64,000 bases of DNA, from NCBI GenBank assembly GCA_035772405.1, contig JAYKKM010000224.1, forward strand, positions 875,001-939,000, in the 5' to 3' direction. The notes under the pieces were generated by a model. It was not told where the DNA came from and made no database searches. It saw nothing but the letters and a program-made list of their open reading frames with translations. Below, one piece after another: positions 10,940-23,099 of this stretch. This stretch comes from Chrysogorgia sp. JL179-B06 (Eukaryota > Cnidaria > Anthozoa > Scleralcyonacea > Chrysogorgiidae). The position numbers and the translations under genes are program-made. Positions within the stretch are counted from its first letter, which is position 1. Every line of letters starts with the position of its first letter.

Positions 10940-11738
10940 TTAAATGAAACACGCTTGTTTCACCAACAATGTTGTAGTCAAGCATAGGTAAGCAATCAGC
11001 TGCACTACCTTGATCAAGCGGACCAAAAACTGAATGAAAGAATGCGTTAAATACATTTGCCTGATCAATAGGTTTACAAGCTTGTACTGACCCATATTTA
11101 ACTATTCCTGGGATCCTACTAGTTTTAGTAATTGCTTTGTAATAAGTCCAAAATTTACGTGGATTATCCTTAAGAGAATCACTAAGGTCAGATAAATGAA
11201 TACGTTTTTTGAACTTAACCATTCTTTTGACTTGCTGTCTTAGCTTACGAAATCTTTCCCACTGGTGCGCTGAGTCATTTAACTTGGCACGGCGTCTGAC
11301 TCTATTTTTCTTTCTGATCAGCTGCAGAACATCTTTGTCAATCCATGGGGGTCTATTTGCATCTTTAATCACAATCTTTGGGACAAACTCATCGATGCAT
11401 GCAGAAAACAAATCATACCAGCAAACAATGCTGGAATCAATGTCATTGTCCACAGATGCTATATCCCAAGAGAGATGACTCAATGCCAATTTCAAGCCAA
11501 CTAGATCAGCTTTTTTTAGATTGTAAACAGTTCGTCTCTGATTTTTTCGGCGCTGAACTCTTGTTAATAAGGAAAAACTAACCACAAGATGATCTGAACT
11601 AAATTCATCATCCACACTAACGTCAGATATTTCGTCGGGATGATTATAGAAAACTAGATGCAAGATAGACTGACTAGTTTGTGAAATTCTTGTAGGCTCT
11701 AGCAACAACTGAGGAAATGAGAATTGATTATATTGCAA
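10866..11738 (-). pseudogene. CR1-like endonuclease end and linker
   Basis: The 290-residue frame begins with the end of the endonuclease (LDLVF-type block followed by SSDHLVVSFSL, the SDH catalytic motif) and continues through a basic linker (RKKNRVRRRAKLND) toward the reverse transcriptase. It loses frame near 10900. Confidence 0.75.
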
Positions 11739-11923
11739 AATTCACTTCCAATTGCAAGGTTGTTTATTTCGGTGAGATGCTCCCATTCAACGTTTGGCAT
11801 ATTAAAGTCCCCAACAATACACACTCTTCCAGCATCGACCTCTTCCAAGTTTTTAAGCAAACATTCGAAGTAATTCATAAATAAAGAACAAGTCGGTGCA
11901 TGGTCTATATATAGGCCACACAA
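11699..11923 (-). pseudogene. CR1-like endonuclease, middle part
   Basis: Frameshifted continuation of the endonuclease. It contains CIVGDFNMPNVEW, the conserved GDFN block of AP-type endonucleases, whose Asp and Asn take part in catalysis. Confidence 0.75.
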
Positions 11924-11963
11924 AATGTTATTTTGAAGCTATTCGAGGGAAACATCTCGCAAA

Positions 11964-12623
11964 CTAATATCTCTGAGTTTTGTGGTTCAAGGTCACGCCT
12001 TCTGTATAGGCCAGAATATCGGACTTTACAGCAAGAAAAATACCTCCTCCTCTTCTGTTGTCGCTTCTATCCTTTCGAAATATAGAATACGCATCAGATA
12101 ATAGAATTTCATTATCCAAAACACCATCATGAAGCCATGTCTCTGTAACAGCAACAACATCCAAACTGTTCCCGTGAACAAGTCCTTGAAACTCCGTCAG
12201 CTTATTACACAAAGAGCGGCTGTTTAAGAGAGTACAACTCAACTTTAACCGATTGTCTGTTGCTGTCCATGAACGTGACGAACCCGATGTAATGGAACCG
12301 GGATTAAGTTGAATATCCCCACTAAGGACAATTCTGGTTTGCTGAAACGTTCGAATTGAGTTTGGATAATAACTCACTCTTGAGATGAAGAACTTATGTT
12401 TGCGAGGAACGTCGAAACCAATATGGCGTCGTACGTTCTTCCACGAAGGACTGTATGGCAAAAAATTGAAGCACTCAGACGCTCTCAATTGACTGGAATT
12501 ATAACCAATAGTGGGATGATCATCAAAACTTGTATAAAATTCATGTTTCTTGATCCCAGACAAAATCTGGGTCAATAAAAGAAGCAAAAACAAGGAGCTC
12601 CAGATAGCATGACCGCACGCCAT
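11964..12623 (-). pseudogene. CR1-like ORF2 N-terminus: leader, 2A-like motif, endonuclease start
   Basis: The 219-residue frame begins with a hydrophobic leader (residues ~9-23, WSSLFLLLLLTQIL) that looks like a signal peptide. Near residue 100 it has SGDIQLNPGS, which resembles the 2A ribosome-skipping motif (DxExNPGP) known in CR1/L2 elements of sea urchins and other animals. Here the glutamate and the final proline are replaced. The endonuclease begins after it: LNSRSLCNK, VVAVTETWLHDG with the catalytic ET, and RRGGGIFLAVK. The frame is lost near 11960, after which the domain continues in another frame. Confidence 0.8.
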
Positions 12624-12663
12624 AATACAGTTTACAAGTACATAAATGGTTTCGAGAAATACA

Positions 12664-12729
12664 TAAATGGTTTCGATCCATCGACTTCTGGGTTATGGAC
12701 CCAGCACGCTTGCACTGCGCCACCCTGCT
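12664..12729 (-). pseudogene. initiator tRNA-Met fragment beyond the CR1 insertion
   Basis: The 5' acceptor to T-arm survives, but the 3' acceptor strand was separated by the LINE at 9243-12640; its other part is at 9232-9242. The anticodon stem is mutated (GGACCCAG on the plus strand). It shows that the tRNA array once ran continuously past 9240. Confidence 0.7.
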
Positions 12730-13080
12730 GAACGAGTATTTGTGGATGGAAATTATGATATTAAGTAGTACACCTGGACCATAGATAATTGTCAAATCGT
12801 TCCAGGATAATTTTAACATATCATGTGAATTGCAATTTTAAAATACGTTTAATATCAATAATAGAGTTTGGTTTTTACCAGTATAGTATTGAAGAACAAA
12901 AAACGAAATGCCATATATCAAATTCAGTAAAAGTAAAAAGTAAAAGCTTAATTCAATTATATCTGTTTAGATGTTTTATTGTAGTCTTACAGCAAAATAA
13001 AGGCTAAAAAAATACAAACTATATTTCCTATTGGATTATCTACTAAAAATGTATTCTTAGTTAGCAGGAAATGGTTTTCA
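12730..13080 (-). repeat. Remaining tRNA-array unit, diverged
   Basis: Flanking sequence of the satellite unit continues after the broken tRNA copy (WGGATGGAAATTATGAT-type block at ~12740, ATTCAATTATATCTGTTTAG at ~12952) and ends with GTTAGCAGGAAATGG at ~13060 without a further tRNA core. This is the right edge of the array. Confidence 0.6.
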
Positions 13081-14050
13081 AAGACACACAAAACATTTTT
13101 TATTGCAAAAACGAAAATCGAATTTGAACGCTCCATATTTATTTTTCTACAAATATTTCTCGCTCCTTCTCATTTTACTCATTCAACAACATGGCATCGG
13201 GCAGTGAACAGTTCATACTTGTTTCAGTTATAAATATTCTTTGTTCAATGTTTTTGTCAATTTCAGCTTTTTTTCTTCTAAAAAATATTCACTCCATCCA
13301 AAAAGTCACCTAGACCGTGCTTAGGTACCTTTACTATTCACAATAATATATGTACAAATATATTTTTTGACGAATAAATAAATTTCCATACCACCCCCAT
13401 AGATAATATTAATCGCTGTACTAGAAATACGTGTACCCGACAACCCACGATCAGCTCGCCCAATGTGAGGTATTTCCAAATTAATTGGAATAAATTCAGT
13501 AAATAGGAAGAAAAGAAATAGAAAAGAAATAAGTCGAGATTTGGAATAAGGAAAAAAATCGGAAAAATCCGCAACCGGTTAAGGGTCGAACCCGCGAGTA
13601 TTGGTTTCACGGTCGAAACTCCCTGGCACACCTGCATATATCACACCTTAAATTTCGGTATATGAAGGTTGATCTAAGAAGTCTTGTTTACTTTGCCGCC
13701 TGCCCTGAAGATAGGATACTCCGACTCATTTTCACTTTCGGACTTCGAAAGCTTGATATTTTTTTTGCTATTTACAATGTTAACTTAACAACATTTTATT
13801 CATCTTATTAGCAAGACGTTGTTCGAAGGCGTATCAATATGAAGATAAAGCTCAAATAATTGCTCAAAAGCTACAGTTGTTAGTTGTTTATTTATAAAAT
13901 TTACGAAAAGTTTGTGTTACAAAGCTTCTTTCTCCTAGATTATATCGGAGTTTAGTCGCCAAGCAAAAGTAAAGACCAGTTGCTAGCCTCCCGGTGTTGT
14001 TTCGTACGCGTATTTCTAGTTTGTGTTAAAATATAGACTATACTATAGTG
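13081..14050. other. No gene recognised
   Basis: AT-rich sequence without a convincing coding frame. One minus-strand frame (13338-13637) has no recognisable domain. The last ~100 bases precede the BEL/Pao gag remnant and may include its leader, but I see no complete long terminal repeat or primer-binding site. Confidence 0.4.
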
Positions 14051-14063
14051 TCAGTGAATCCAC

Positions 14064-14564
14064 GTGGGAGAGCTTGGAGTAGACAGACGATACCTGGACG
14101 ATCGTGGAGCTCATATCGTCAGAAAGCAAGATTTAGAAGAAATCGGCAAATGGGTTGGTGAGACTAATGCTACTGTAAACTGGCAAACGCCGATCACGAG
14201 ACCAGCTGTCTTCAAAAAATGCTGTGATCGTTTAAAACAAGAAAAGGAACAAAGGCAACGAAACGAAGAACTCCAGACGACGCGCATGAAATTCAAATCA
14301 AAATTACAAGCTACCAATGAAACATCGACGGACAATGCGAGTAAAACAAGTCCACATCTACAAGCGAAGTTACGCAAGCTAGAGATAACGAAGTTTAACA
14401 GGTCCTATCAAGAGTGGACCATATTTTTGGGTCAATTTACCAAAACCGTCGACAAAGCGGGAATTACCAGCGAGACAAAATTTGAAAAAAAATGTTCTGC
14501 CGACTCTTTGAAACCTCGCTTGCGAGAGGAGACCCTGGAACATGAATACCTAGACGCATTCTGA
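14064..14564 (+). pseudogene. BEL/Pao-type retrotransposon gag remnant
   Basis: The 166-residue frame has a charged, coiled-coil-like N-terminus (EKEQRQRNEELQTTRMKFKS) followed by LRKLEITKFNRSYQEWTIFL near residue 110. This has the form K/L-x-L-x-I-x-K-F-N-G-x-x-x-x-W, which opens the DUF1759 region of BEL/Pao gag proteins. The match ends abruptly near residue 145 and no protease, RT or integrase follows. A diverged copy of the first ~85 bases lies at about 16078-16160. The start codon shown is GTG, so the true start is uncertain. Confidence 0.6.
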
Positions 14565-14624
14565 TTGGTTAGCCACATGTAATCGGTTTATATATAGCCG
14601 GGCGGCTCATTGGCGAAATTCATA

Positions 14625-15013
14625 GGACTTACCGTACGTATTCCATATATGCATTATATTCCATATATGCATACATTGCCCTGACGTATTCCATATATGC
14701 ATACATTGCCCTGACGAGCAAATACATTGCCTTCGTTCCAGCCTCCTAGTTAATTATTGGGTTGTAACCGCCCCCAAAACAAACAAAGGTCCTAACCCTG
14801 ACCCCCAGCTGTGTTTTCAAGCCGTCTCTAGCCCCCAACTCATTCTAGTGAGAGAGACTAAGCATGTGGGATTAGCAATTGACTGCAGATAGACGCTTGC
14901 GCTCAGTAACGTGTTAACAATCCCACATCCAGTGGGCTGGTACGAGGGCAATGTATTTGCTAGTCGGGGCAAATTTGATATGACCTTATATGGAATACGT
15001 AATATAAGTCCAT
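14625..15013. repeat. Fold-back repeat with TATTCCATATATGCAT units
   Basis: The left end GGACTTACCGTACGTATTCC is mirrored by the right end near 14990-15013. Inside, a ~30-bp unit with TATTCCATATATGCATACAT and CATTGCCCTGACG is repeated at 14637-14715, and the segment GCAAATACATTGCC recurs inverted near 14945. It looks like a non-autonomous fold-back element. I found no clear target duplication. Confidence 0.55.
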
Positions 15014-16600
15014 ATGGCGAGATTGTTAGCGCGAAGCGACATTTTCTATTTTCATGTGATCGCTAAGTTGGAACTAATTACCGATCTATTCATTTTTCAC
15101 AATAAAACTATCGGTTCGTTTGGAAAGCCGGCTTTAAGCTGCATCTCATTAAGAAAATATAGTCGCGTGAGCTGCTGTGCAACCAAATAGAAAACCATTC
15201 AATGTTTACAAAAGAAAAGTCATTCGCGTTTGATTACCGATCTATTTAATTTTTACAAAATAATTGTCGGTTCATCATATCCCTGCCAAAGTTTGATGAA
15301 TCTTTGACAAATTTCCAATAAGCCCGTACGTACTAATTACATGAAATGTTAATCAGTGTGCAAACATTTAATTGTCTGACATTAATGTTGCAGCTGCTCC
15401 AAGGTAAGTAAGTCCTGTTTGCCGTCAATTTCACATGAAAAGATATACATTCACCAATTGGGACCAAACTATAATAAAAATGTTCGCCTGAACCAGTACT
15501 AGTAATAGCATTCAACTCAAGAAAGGAAAGTAATTATAATATATTAAGCGTGAGAGGACTGTATGGGAATGTATTTGCCTGAGTTTTTCGTATATTTTTC
15601 ATGAATGTTATAGATTAGAACTGCCAAGTATTGGATGTATATATCTCAAACAAAAAGCGATTCATATCTGAATCTTGAATTAAGCTGAGGCGATTTAAAC
15701 CCATGCAGAGAATTTATTTATTCGATTTTTATTTTTTAAAAATTCGTTTGAGAAAATGACTATCTTTCGACAGGTCATATTTTGTTTGCGAGCATTGTCT
15801 TTGAATTTTTAATTATTTAATACAAAGGACTGGCCATTTTAACTACACGCCAAAACAGCTTTAGTGATTGACATTGGAGGAGTTGGTTGCTGCAGACGTC
15901 TATATACCTATAAGACATAGTAACTGTAATTGAAAGTTCTCATTCAACATTATAGTAAGTATTTCGGTAGTACAACAGCCTTTTTGTGATTTAGATTTGT
16001 GTTCTGTGGTTCTAATATAATATTGTTTAGTTTACAATGAGATTGTTCTGCATATATATGCATACACTGATGTAGTGAATGTGCATGGAGCTTGCAGTAG
16101 ACAGACTTACTATACATACATGGACGATCATCAAGCTCAAATCCTCAGAAAATGTCGATCCTTGTGTCGCGACTTCATGGCGATTTTGATTTGTATTCTT
16201 AATCTTGTGGTTCTACTATATTGATCCTTATACGGGCCATGTTACACGAGGCAATTTTTCAGAAGGTTGCTGTAGGATTTCAGAAGGATGCAAGTTGTTG
16301 TGCAAGTTGCAAATTATATTGCAAACTCAGTAGGAGAGTTAGACGAGGCGATTTGTCTTATAACTTACAACTCGAAACACCGTCCGTTCAATTCCCGGCA
16401 ACCGGGCCAGCTCGCCTCCATGTTACCATTATATATAGGGGCTGTTTATATATGACGGCCGGGCTAGCCCGGTTAGCTGATTCTCTTAACGAAGTTCTTA
16501 TCACGGCTACTATAGACATCCAAAATGATATTTCAAAGTAGAACTGACTTAGTTTTGCTGTAGGAAGGGCACAACTCAGCCCGCGGTTATATAAAAATGA
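15014..16600. other. No gene recognised
   Basis: Non-coding, AT-rich sequence. It holds a diverged copy of the gag-leader segment (about 16078-16160) and a GC-richer patch with the palindrome CCGGGCTAGCCCGG (16462-16475). Frames here show no domain. Confidence 0.4.
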
Positions 16601-17039
16601 GATTGTTCTGTATGTTGACTCTGACACCAGAAACTATTAATCGTCATGCATGCAGCTCCATGAACTAATATATTATACAAACTGCTAAATTTAGCACTGA
16701 AAAACGAAATGTTGGACAGTTTACTATTACAGAGACTTAAATTAGGTACATCCTATAAATATTAAGCAAATAAATGAGTAATAAAGTTTATATCTATATT
16801 AGCGAGACGCTGTCGCCTTGCAAATTATATTAAGATTCTAGACAATGATTAATTGGGAAGTAGACTTATTCATCGTGCATGCAGATGGATGCCTCGCAAC
16901 GTTTTTTAACATACGTGCGAGTATAAATAATAAAATAATAAAATAACAAAATAACAAAATAACAACTCCAAAGCCGCGAAAAAGAAAAAAATCTACACGT
17001 GTAAAAACGCACAACCTTTTGCAAATTGTTATAAACATG

Positions 17040-17690
17040 CGTGAACATGAATATTGTGCTGCCAACTGTGACTGACAATGTTGTGCACTGCACCCCGCGA
17101 ACAATACTGGTGTCAAATACGTTGTTTAGTCTCCATTGATAACAAATTTGTTATAGTATCATTCAGTCATATAAGCCTTAACAAGGTTGAGCAACAATGA
17201 TAACAATAGTGAACATATGCTTGTTCTATCATTGTTGTCTTTTCATGTTCCACCAAACGGTAAACATGCAACCATTGTTGGTTCATAAATGGCGAACAAC
17301 ATTGTTGAAACAATGCTGAACAACGTTGTTCGTTCAACAATAACGTTCAGCCATATGATATAGACGCGTTATGATCTGAGCATGCAGTATTGGTTAGCCA
17401 ACATGCTGCACAACAACTAGTGCGATTTTCAGCTGCGTACACAGCATTGTTTCAACAATGTTCAGTTATCCATTGATGAACCAACAATGGTTGTTCACGG
17501 TTGTTGGATCAGGAAAAGCCAACAATGATAGAATAAGCATGTCCACTATTGTTATCATTATTATTGGTCAACCTTGTTAACAACAAACTGTGGCAGTATT
17601 TATTGCTGAACACTGCAATGCTGTAAAAACAGTCTCGTGCCGGGTGCAGCACAGCATTGTTCACAACATTGTTCATAGCCTATAGTCCTC
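17040..17690. repeat. Fold-back element rich in AACAATG motifs
   Basis: Two long arms are inverted relative to each other. Examples: ACAAGGTTGA...CAACAATGATAACAATAG (about 17177-17207) against CTATTGTTATCATTATTATTGG...CAACCTTGTT (about 17547-17578); ACCATTGTTGGTTCAT (17270) against ATGAACCAACAATGGTTG (17477). The arms meet near 17390. It has no coding capacity and is probably a MITE. Confidence 0.6.
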
Positions 17691-18560
17691 CGCAGGCAAC
17701 TCTGTGGCTTCTTATAAGTTGCATCTCACATGACCTATTTTTCCGAAAACCATGCTGGAATATTATTATAACATATTACGCATCCAGATGTGACATGGTA
17801 TACAGAATATGCGATGTTCTCCTTGCGACAGGGCGATTAGTTGACTGCTTCCGATCTTGCAGTCCCTTCTTCTAAAATATAGCTCTAATATTTGCATGCT
17901 TCCAGTCGGCATGGGAACTTCACCAGAGTTCAATGAATTTTGGGAAATAAAGCATAAGTACGGTGTACATGTTATCAGGTGATGCAGCCTCCTTATGTTA
18001 TGCATCGGTATCAGGTCAGAACCATCAGTTTGAAAGCTGCTCCTAGGCATAGCTAGCTGGAAATATAGGATTCTCGTCGGTGAAGACGTTATATTATACT
18101 GATTGCTAAGGATATTTGCCTTCTATGCAGGGTCTGTGATCTCCATTCCGTCTGATTTGAGCACAGCTATTCCAGAAGAGTCTCTACGTTTGGCTTTAAT
18201 ATATTTCCATGATCGTTTGGTGATACCAGGTGTCTTGTCAGACTCAAAGCCGTCAACGTCATTATCAATGTCCAAGAGGTAATGTAAGACTGATGAGCTG
18301 CACTCACATCTGGGTACACTGATTTATTGAGCTCGGGTTACGCCTTTGGTGAACAAATTACACACACCTCGGTGCCTTAAAATAACCTACACTTCTTCCA
18401 AATATCAACCAGATTCTCTAGGCTCAGCAAACCACACTTTAGCTTTGTACTGATAAAAAGCTTAGATGTATAGGAATATGTTTTGTATATACTGTAATGC
18501 AAGCCATCAGCAGATCGAGAGTCTACTACCGCCCAGCTGACTTGTTTTCTGTTATTTTCA
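17691..18560. other. Upstream region of the GPCR, no coding seen
   Basis: No domain is recognisable. The run TTGTTTTCTGTTATTTTCAG ending at 18561 looks like a splice acceptor, suggesting that the GPCR transcript has a 5' non-coding exon somewhere to the left. Confidence 0.4.
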
Positions 18561-18586
18561 GTCTAGGTTAAAACTATCTCTAAAGA

Positions 18587-21500
18587 ATGAATGGAACGGA
18601 GGTAAACAGTTTCATTTCGTTCACTGCAGCGATAGCAATAGTCGTCACAATCACCACCATTATGGTCCTAGATTTATTGGGAAATACTCTGTTTCTCAGC
18701 GTCCTCTACAGACAGCGACGGAAATTAAACCTGCGAGTAGCCAACACGTTTTTAGCGAATCTTTCCCTGATTGATCTAATGATTGGGGTCGTTCTTATTC
18801 CATTTGGCGCCACAGTAGTGATAAGAGGAAGAGACCGCATGCTCGGTGACGTCGAATGTCAATTAAATGGATTCATGCATATTCTTGTTGGATCAGCGTC
18901 CATCTGGACCATGGCTTCAATTAGCGCAGACAGGTAAGTTCTTTTGGTACTTTCCGCTTATTAATTTGCAGTCAGGCGTAGCGTGAAAATTTGTGATGCC
19001 CAGACCGCAATTCATGGAAGTGGTTGATCCTAGGTTTCTTGAGGGGCGCGACGTTATTATTTAGCAAATTGTCAGGTAATTGTGGGGTAAGCTCTTCCAG
19101 AATTTTTTTAATTTCGCAAAGCCCAGAAGTGCATTTCACTACGGCGATTTCTGATAAGAATTTTTGCAAAAATAGGGCAACAAGCCATTTCTAAAATATG
19201 CAAGAAAACAGCTGTACATCAGTACTAAAATGTTAATCAAACACATGAATAACTTTAGCCTTCTTCAGGCATAACATTTATCAGACATAACATTGATCAC
19301 GGCAAACAAAGCTTGGGAAGAAAATTGGATAAGCTTGAAATTTATACCCTATTTAATTAGTCTGTTTTAAGCATTAATGGCCTCATTTTTTACTTGCCTG
19401 TCTTGCATGTTGGATCCGCTTCCTGACAGCTAAATAGTCATCAAACCATTGTACGAGCGGAGTGGAGGACGGTGTTCATAATTCATTTCGGACACTGAAA
19501 CATGCTGACTCGGACTACTATAAACGCGATTAAATAATCATTCAATGATTGTGTTTGATTGAGATTGTAGATGCTTTTAGCTTCAACAACCGACAAAGAA
19601 GAGGGAAGGAAAAGCAAGCCACAAAATCAATCCAAAACTGGATAAGCTTTTAATTTGGTATTGAATTATTCAAAATTTATCACAGGATATTCAAGTTGAA
19701 TATTCCAGATAAATTTTGGGCAACGCCCATGTTCATGATAGCTGACTGTAATGATAATTTGCTTTTAATATTACTGTGAATAAGTAACATCTGTATATCT
19801 GCCGACTTCATGTTTCAGTGTTAGTATAGTCGAAAATTATACAAATTTAATCTGTCGGCACGTCACGTACTATATACGTATATATATATATAGTTTGAGA
19901 ACTCAGGCCCTATACCACTTCACGCTCTCTGGATGTCCGCTGATTGTCCCACAAGCTGTTGTCACCGGCAATCGCTTGTGTATAATGAGTTCTCATGCCC
20001 ATATCTAGATTGTACCAAGCCAGAAACACGTGTCTGTAGATATTGTACTATTACGCTCCTGCACTTCGGTGTTGTTCAGCACTCTGTGAAGTTGGTGTGC
20101 AGGTGTCCTTTAGCGATAATGCAACGCCCACTACAGGGCCAGAGTGCTCAAACTACCACAAGGGTACAGCTTCACGCTCTCTGAATGTGCGCATGACCGC
20201 TGATTGTCCCACAAGCGGTTGTCACCGGCAATCTGTAGGAAATTGGCGTTGATAAGAGTGCTCAATACCGGATGGTAGAGCATATTATAAATATCTCCTT
20301 AAAAGATATGTTTGTCACTCCTCAGAGTTTCATGCACAAGGCAATCATCAGGCAACTGAAATAAGATCCGCTTCAACTCTTCTTTTATGATATCTTTGCG
20401 GAAAGTCAAGGTGTCATTTTGTTCAAGTTATTTTGGTCTATTTTTCCAAATAGAATTTGTTTTTGTGGCGGCACTTTTTCGAGAAAAGTTCTGCTCTATT
20501 ATTTAATAAGTTGGATCAGTTGTTGATATATTGATCACTCAAAAAACCTCTTCAAAAAGTCAAGAGAATGTTATGCTTTAACCCCCCGAGAGAATGTAAT
20601 TGTCAACGAGCCATATGATCATCCAAAATCAGATTTTTTCGCAACGGGGATGGGCGGAGGGCTCCCCCTAGCGATCCCACAATCCTTTGTACACGGCGCG
20701 AGGACTGGAGACCGGCAACATTGCAATTTAAATGCTCAAACATGTAAACCTTGTCAAGTCAAAATTGAATTCGGAAATTGTAAGAATAAACGTTTAATAA
20801 ATAATTTACTGTTTTCCTGTTCTTCATCTCGTTCTTCATCTCGTTCTCCAGATCGGAAGTTATGCGCATACGCGTGATCCTGGCAAGCTCCCCCAACAGT
20901 TTTCTCGATCCGTTCATAGTCTTCTATTTTTATTTTCAATTTAGGTATCGTGCTATCGTTTTCCCTCCTGGTAAACGTTTACAATTACATCATGCTCGAT
21001 GGTTCCTGTTCGCTGTTTGGATTATAGCTTTTTTAATGGCCGTTGCTCCAATCGTATTTTTTGGAAAATACCAACACAGCGAAAAAAGTACTCAATGCAA
21101 ATCACGCAGTCAAAGCTATTTATTGCTGTTATCCGTGATCTGTTTTCTTATCCCCTTGGCAATCATGACGTTCTGTTACATCAAAGTTTTTCTCAAAGTC
21201 AGAAAACAACGTATAGAGCTGCAAGATTTCCAAACAACCAACTCGAACATCAAGACGGCAGAGTTCAAAACAGCCAGGGTCGTTTTCACTGTCCTCGCGG
21301 CATTCATAATCTGTTGGCTGCCATTCGTGGTTGTTTACATAGTCTCGACCAGCGAAAGAGGAATAAATATTTCTCCTGCCATATTTTTAGTGAGTGGGTG
21401 TTTGACGGCTGCTCATTCCGTTTGTAATCCTATCATTTACTTTACGATGGCGCGATCATATAGAAACGAGATAATTAAACTTCTGCCTTGTTTACGAAGA

Positions 21501-21602
21501 CTTTTCCCGGAAAAACGCAACAGGATGCATAAAACTGGTCATGGGCAACCCATGCAGGAAGCGGTCCAAATACAGGTGGCTGAAGCTTCGAATCCTATAT
21601 AG
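18587..21602 (+). CDS. Rhodopsin-family (class A) GPCR, two coding exons
   Basis: Seven-transmembrane receptor for an unknown extracellular ligand, acting at the plasma membrane through G proteins. Exons are 18587-18933 and 20945-21602, giving 334 residues. Exon 1 has TM1 with the GN motif (GNTLFL), TM2 with LANLSLIDLM (Asp 2.50) and the TM3 cysteine (ECQLNGF), ending in SAD. The donor is CAG|GTAAGT and the acceptor TTTCAATTTAG|G; splicing in phase 2 rebuilds the Arg of the DRY motif, followed by YRAIVFP. Exon 2 has TM4 (WIIAFLMAVAP), a cysteine in loop 2, TM5 (LIPLAIMTFCY), TM6 with CWLPF and TM7 with NPIIY, then a basic tail. All signature residues are present, so the gene looks functional. 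The ligand class cannot be read from the sequence; amine- or peptide-like orphan receptors are the usual neighbours of such cnidarian sequences. Confidence 0.88.
18934..20944 (+). other. GPCR intron (phase 2, within the DRY codon)
   Basis: The 2011-bp intron has consensus GTAAGT and a pyrimidine-rich acceptor. It contains a direct repeat of ~58 bp (19917-19975 and 20169-20235, sharing GATTGTCCCACAAGC) but no gene. Frames on both strands inside it have no domain. Confidence 0.75.
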
Positions 21603-21662
21603 GCTATATGAAACCAAATTAGTACAGTGATTCAGGATTCGTTAGCAAATATACTATACGCG

Positions 21663-21700
<38 letters not shown>

Positions 21701-22750
21701 CGAGAAGTGTGTTGAAAAATGAGGCGTAGCCGAGTTTTTTAACCAACTTCCAGGTGCTTCGTCAACTACGACTCGGTTATGATTTTCCTTTGTCTACCTC
21801 ATGAATTATTAATGAGTCGGAGAAGAAAATATATTATATGTATGTTATGTAGTATATATATGTAGATATTCAGCAAATGCTCATGAGAGAATATTTCAGA
21901 ACATGCAGGAGTTTTCTAAAAGCCGGCGAAAGTTTTCGAAACAAAATGATTTTAAATTATAGAGGCAGCACTAATAATGTTGCATGCTATATGGAAAGTT
22001 CTCAATAACGTTTGGTGAGGTCCCTAAAAGGAGACAAAAATAGGGTATTATTGAAAACAGAAAGTGATCGACATGCAAATATGGGATAGAAGCACAATAG
22101 ATAATACAATAGTGGAAAATGTGGTAAGCTTATTCTTGAGACCCAGCCGCGGTCAGTTACAAAAATGCAACTTGCCTGCTGGAAATTGAACACGCAACCC
22201 CAATATCTCGGAAGCCGTTGTATGGCGAGAGCTTGGTCACGAAGTCTGACAAACGACTATATACGTGCTGCATACTTGATGCACATTTTATAATGACTTC
22301 CAGACTTCTATTGATGACTTGCAACCAATCCCTTGATATTTGGTTTGGCGTTTGGCGGGCATGTTGGCGGCCACAAACAAAAGAAAAGAAGTTATCATTA
22401 AATTTTTTAAACTTTTTATGTTCAAGTTCCACTGATCAACATGGCCGACCTGCAAAAATAATAAAAAGGAGAACACTTAATTTATAATTTAACGACGGTA
22501 AACATAAAAGTGTCGTGCTGTGTAGGCAGGTACTGTATATAGTCAATTCATCTTGGATGTTCAGTGACTACGATTAATATGAGCGCGGTTATCGTCATAT
22601 AGGCCATGAGCATTAAAGGGAACTGTGCCCAAAAATAAATTAGTTTGAAATAAAAGTCCTGTAAGTATAATGTTTAGAAATGTAAATAGTTTTACGATAT
22701 CTGCTCTTGTACTCGAGAACTAAAGTTTTCATTCTCGTATTTTACACTTC
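21603..22750. other. Downstream of the GPCR, no gene recognised
   Basis: Contains a (TA)n microsatellite at about 21667-21698 and a short AT-rich tract near 21850. Frames at 22002-22487 overlap on both strands and show no domain. Confidence 0.4.
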
Positions 22751-22752
22751 TG

Positions 22753-22917
22753 TAGTATAGGACATGGGGGTACCGGCGCACCTAGAGTGTACTCACCAGA
22801 CCACACCTTGCAAATGGAAAATGGTCATGGCAAGCTGGTGTCTGGTAGCAAATTGATAACACTATGAGATGTTGTACGATGACTCTAGGCACATCGGTAC
22901 CCCCATGTCCTACACTA
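22753..22917. mobile_element. Short inverted-repeat element (MITE-like)
   Basis: The ends TAGTATAGGACATGGGGGTACC and its mirror (about 22896-22917) bound a 165-bp segment. The second arm pair, CACCTAGAGT and ACTCTAGGCAC, continues the inverted repeat inward. No convincing target duplication was found. Confidence 0.6.
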
Positions 22918-23099
22918 CCATACGGTGAGGACGCCAGTCGTATAAAGGTTTAAAGACTGGGGGTGTCTGGCGATAAATTGATGCCTATGTGTTCTATACT
23001 ACTCTATAATTATACATTCAATACGTCAACCGTGGGGTCAACTTACTTCGTAGTTATATGATAACTTATAATAACTTTGGGTTAGTGCCAACTTAAGAG

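Larger units (their letters stand above)
9243..12640 (-). mobile_element. CR1-like non-LTR retrotransposon, frameshifted
   Basis: A ~3.4-kb LINE on the minus strand that split a tRNA copy (9232-9242 | 12664-12729). Its 3' end has a short tandem tail (AAAGT repeats on the minus strand at 9243-9258), typical of CR1/L2-type elements. The frame holds an apurinic-type endonuclease, then a reverse transcriptase and a C-terminal domain. Reading-frame breaks near 11945, 11735, 10900 and 9990 make it inactive. A ~20-bp duplication (CATAAATGGTTTCGA) marks the right edge. Confidence 0.85.

Noticed and set aside
16838..17116. Minus-strand frames of 75-92 residues
   Set aside because: Low-complexity FFYYFI-type sequence from an AT-rich AATAAAATAAC tract, no domain.
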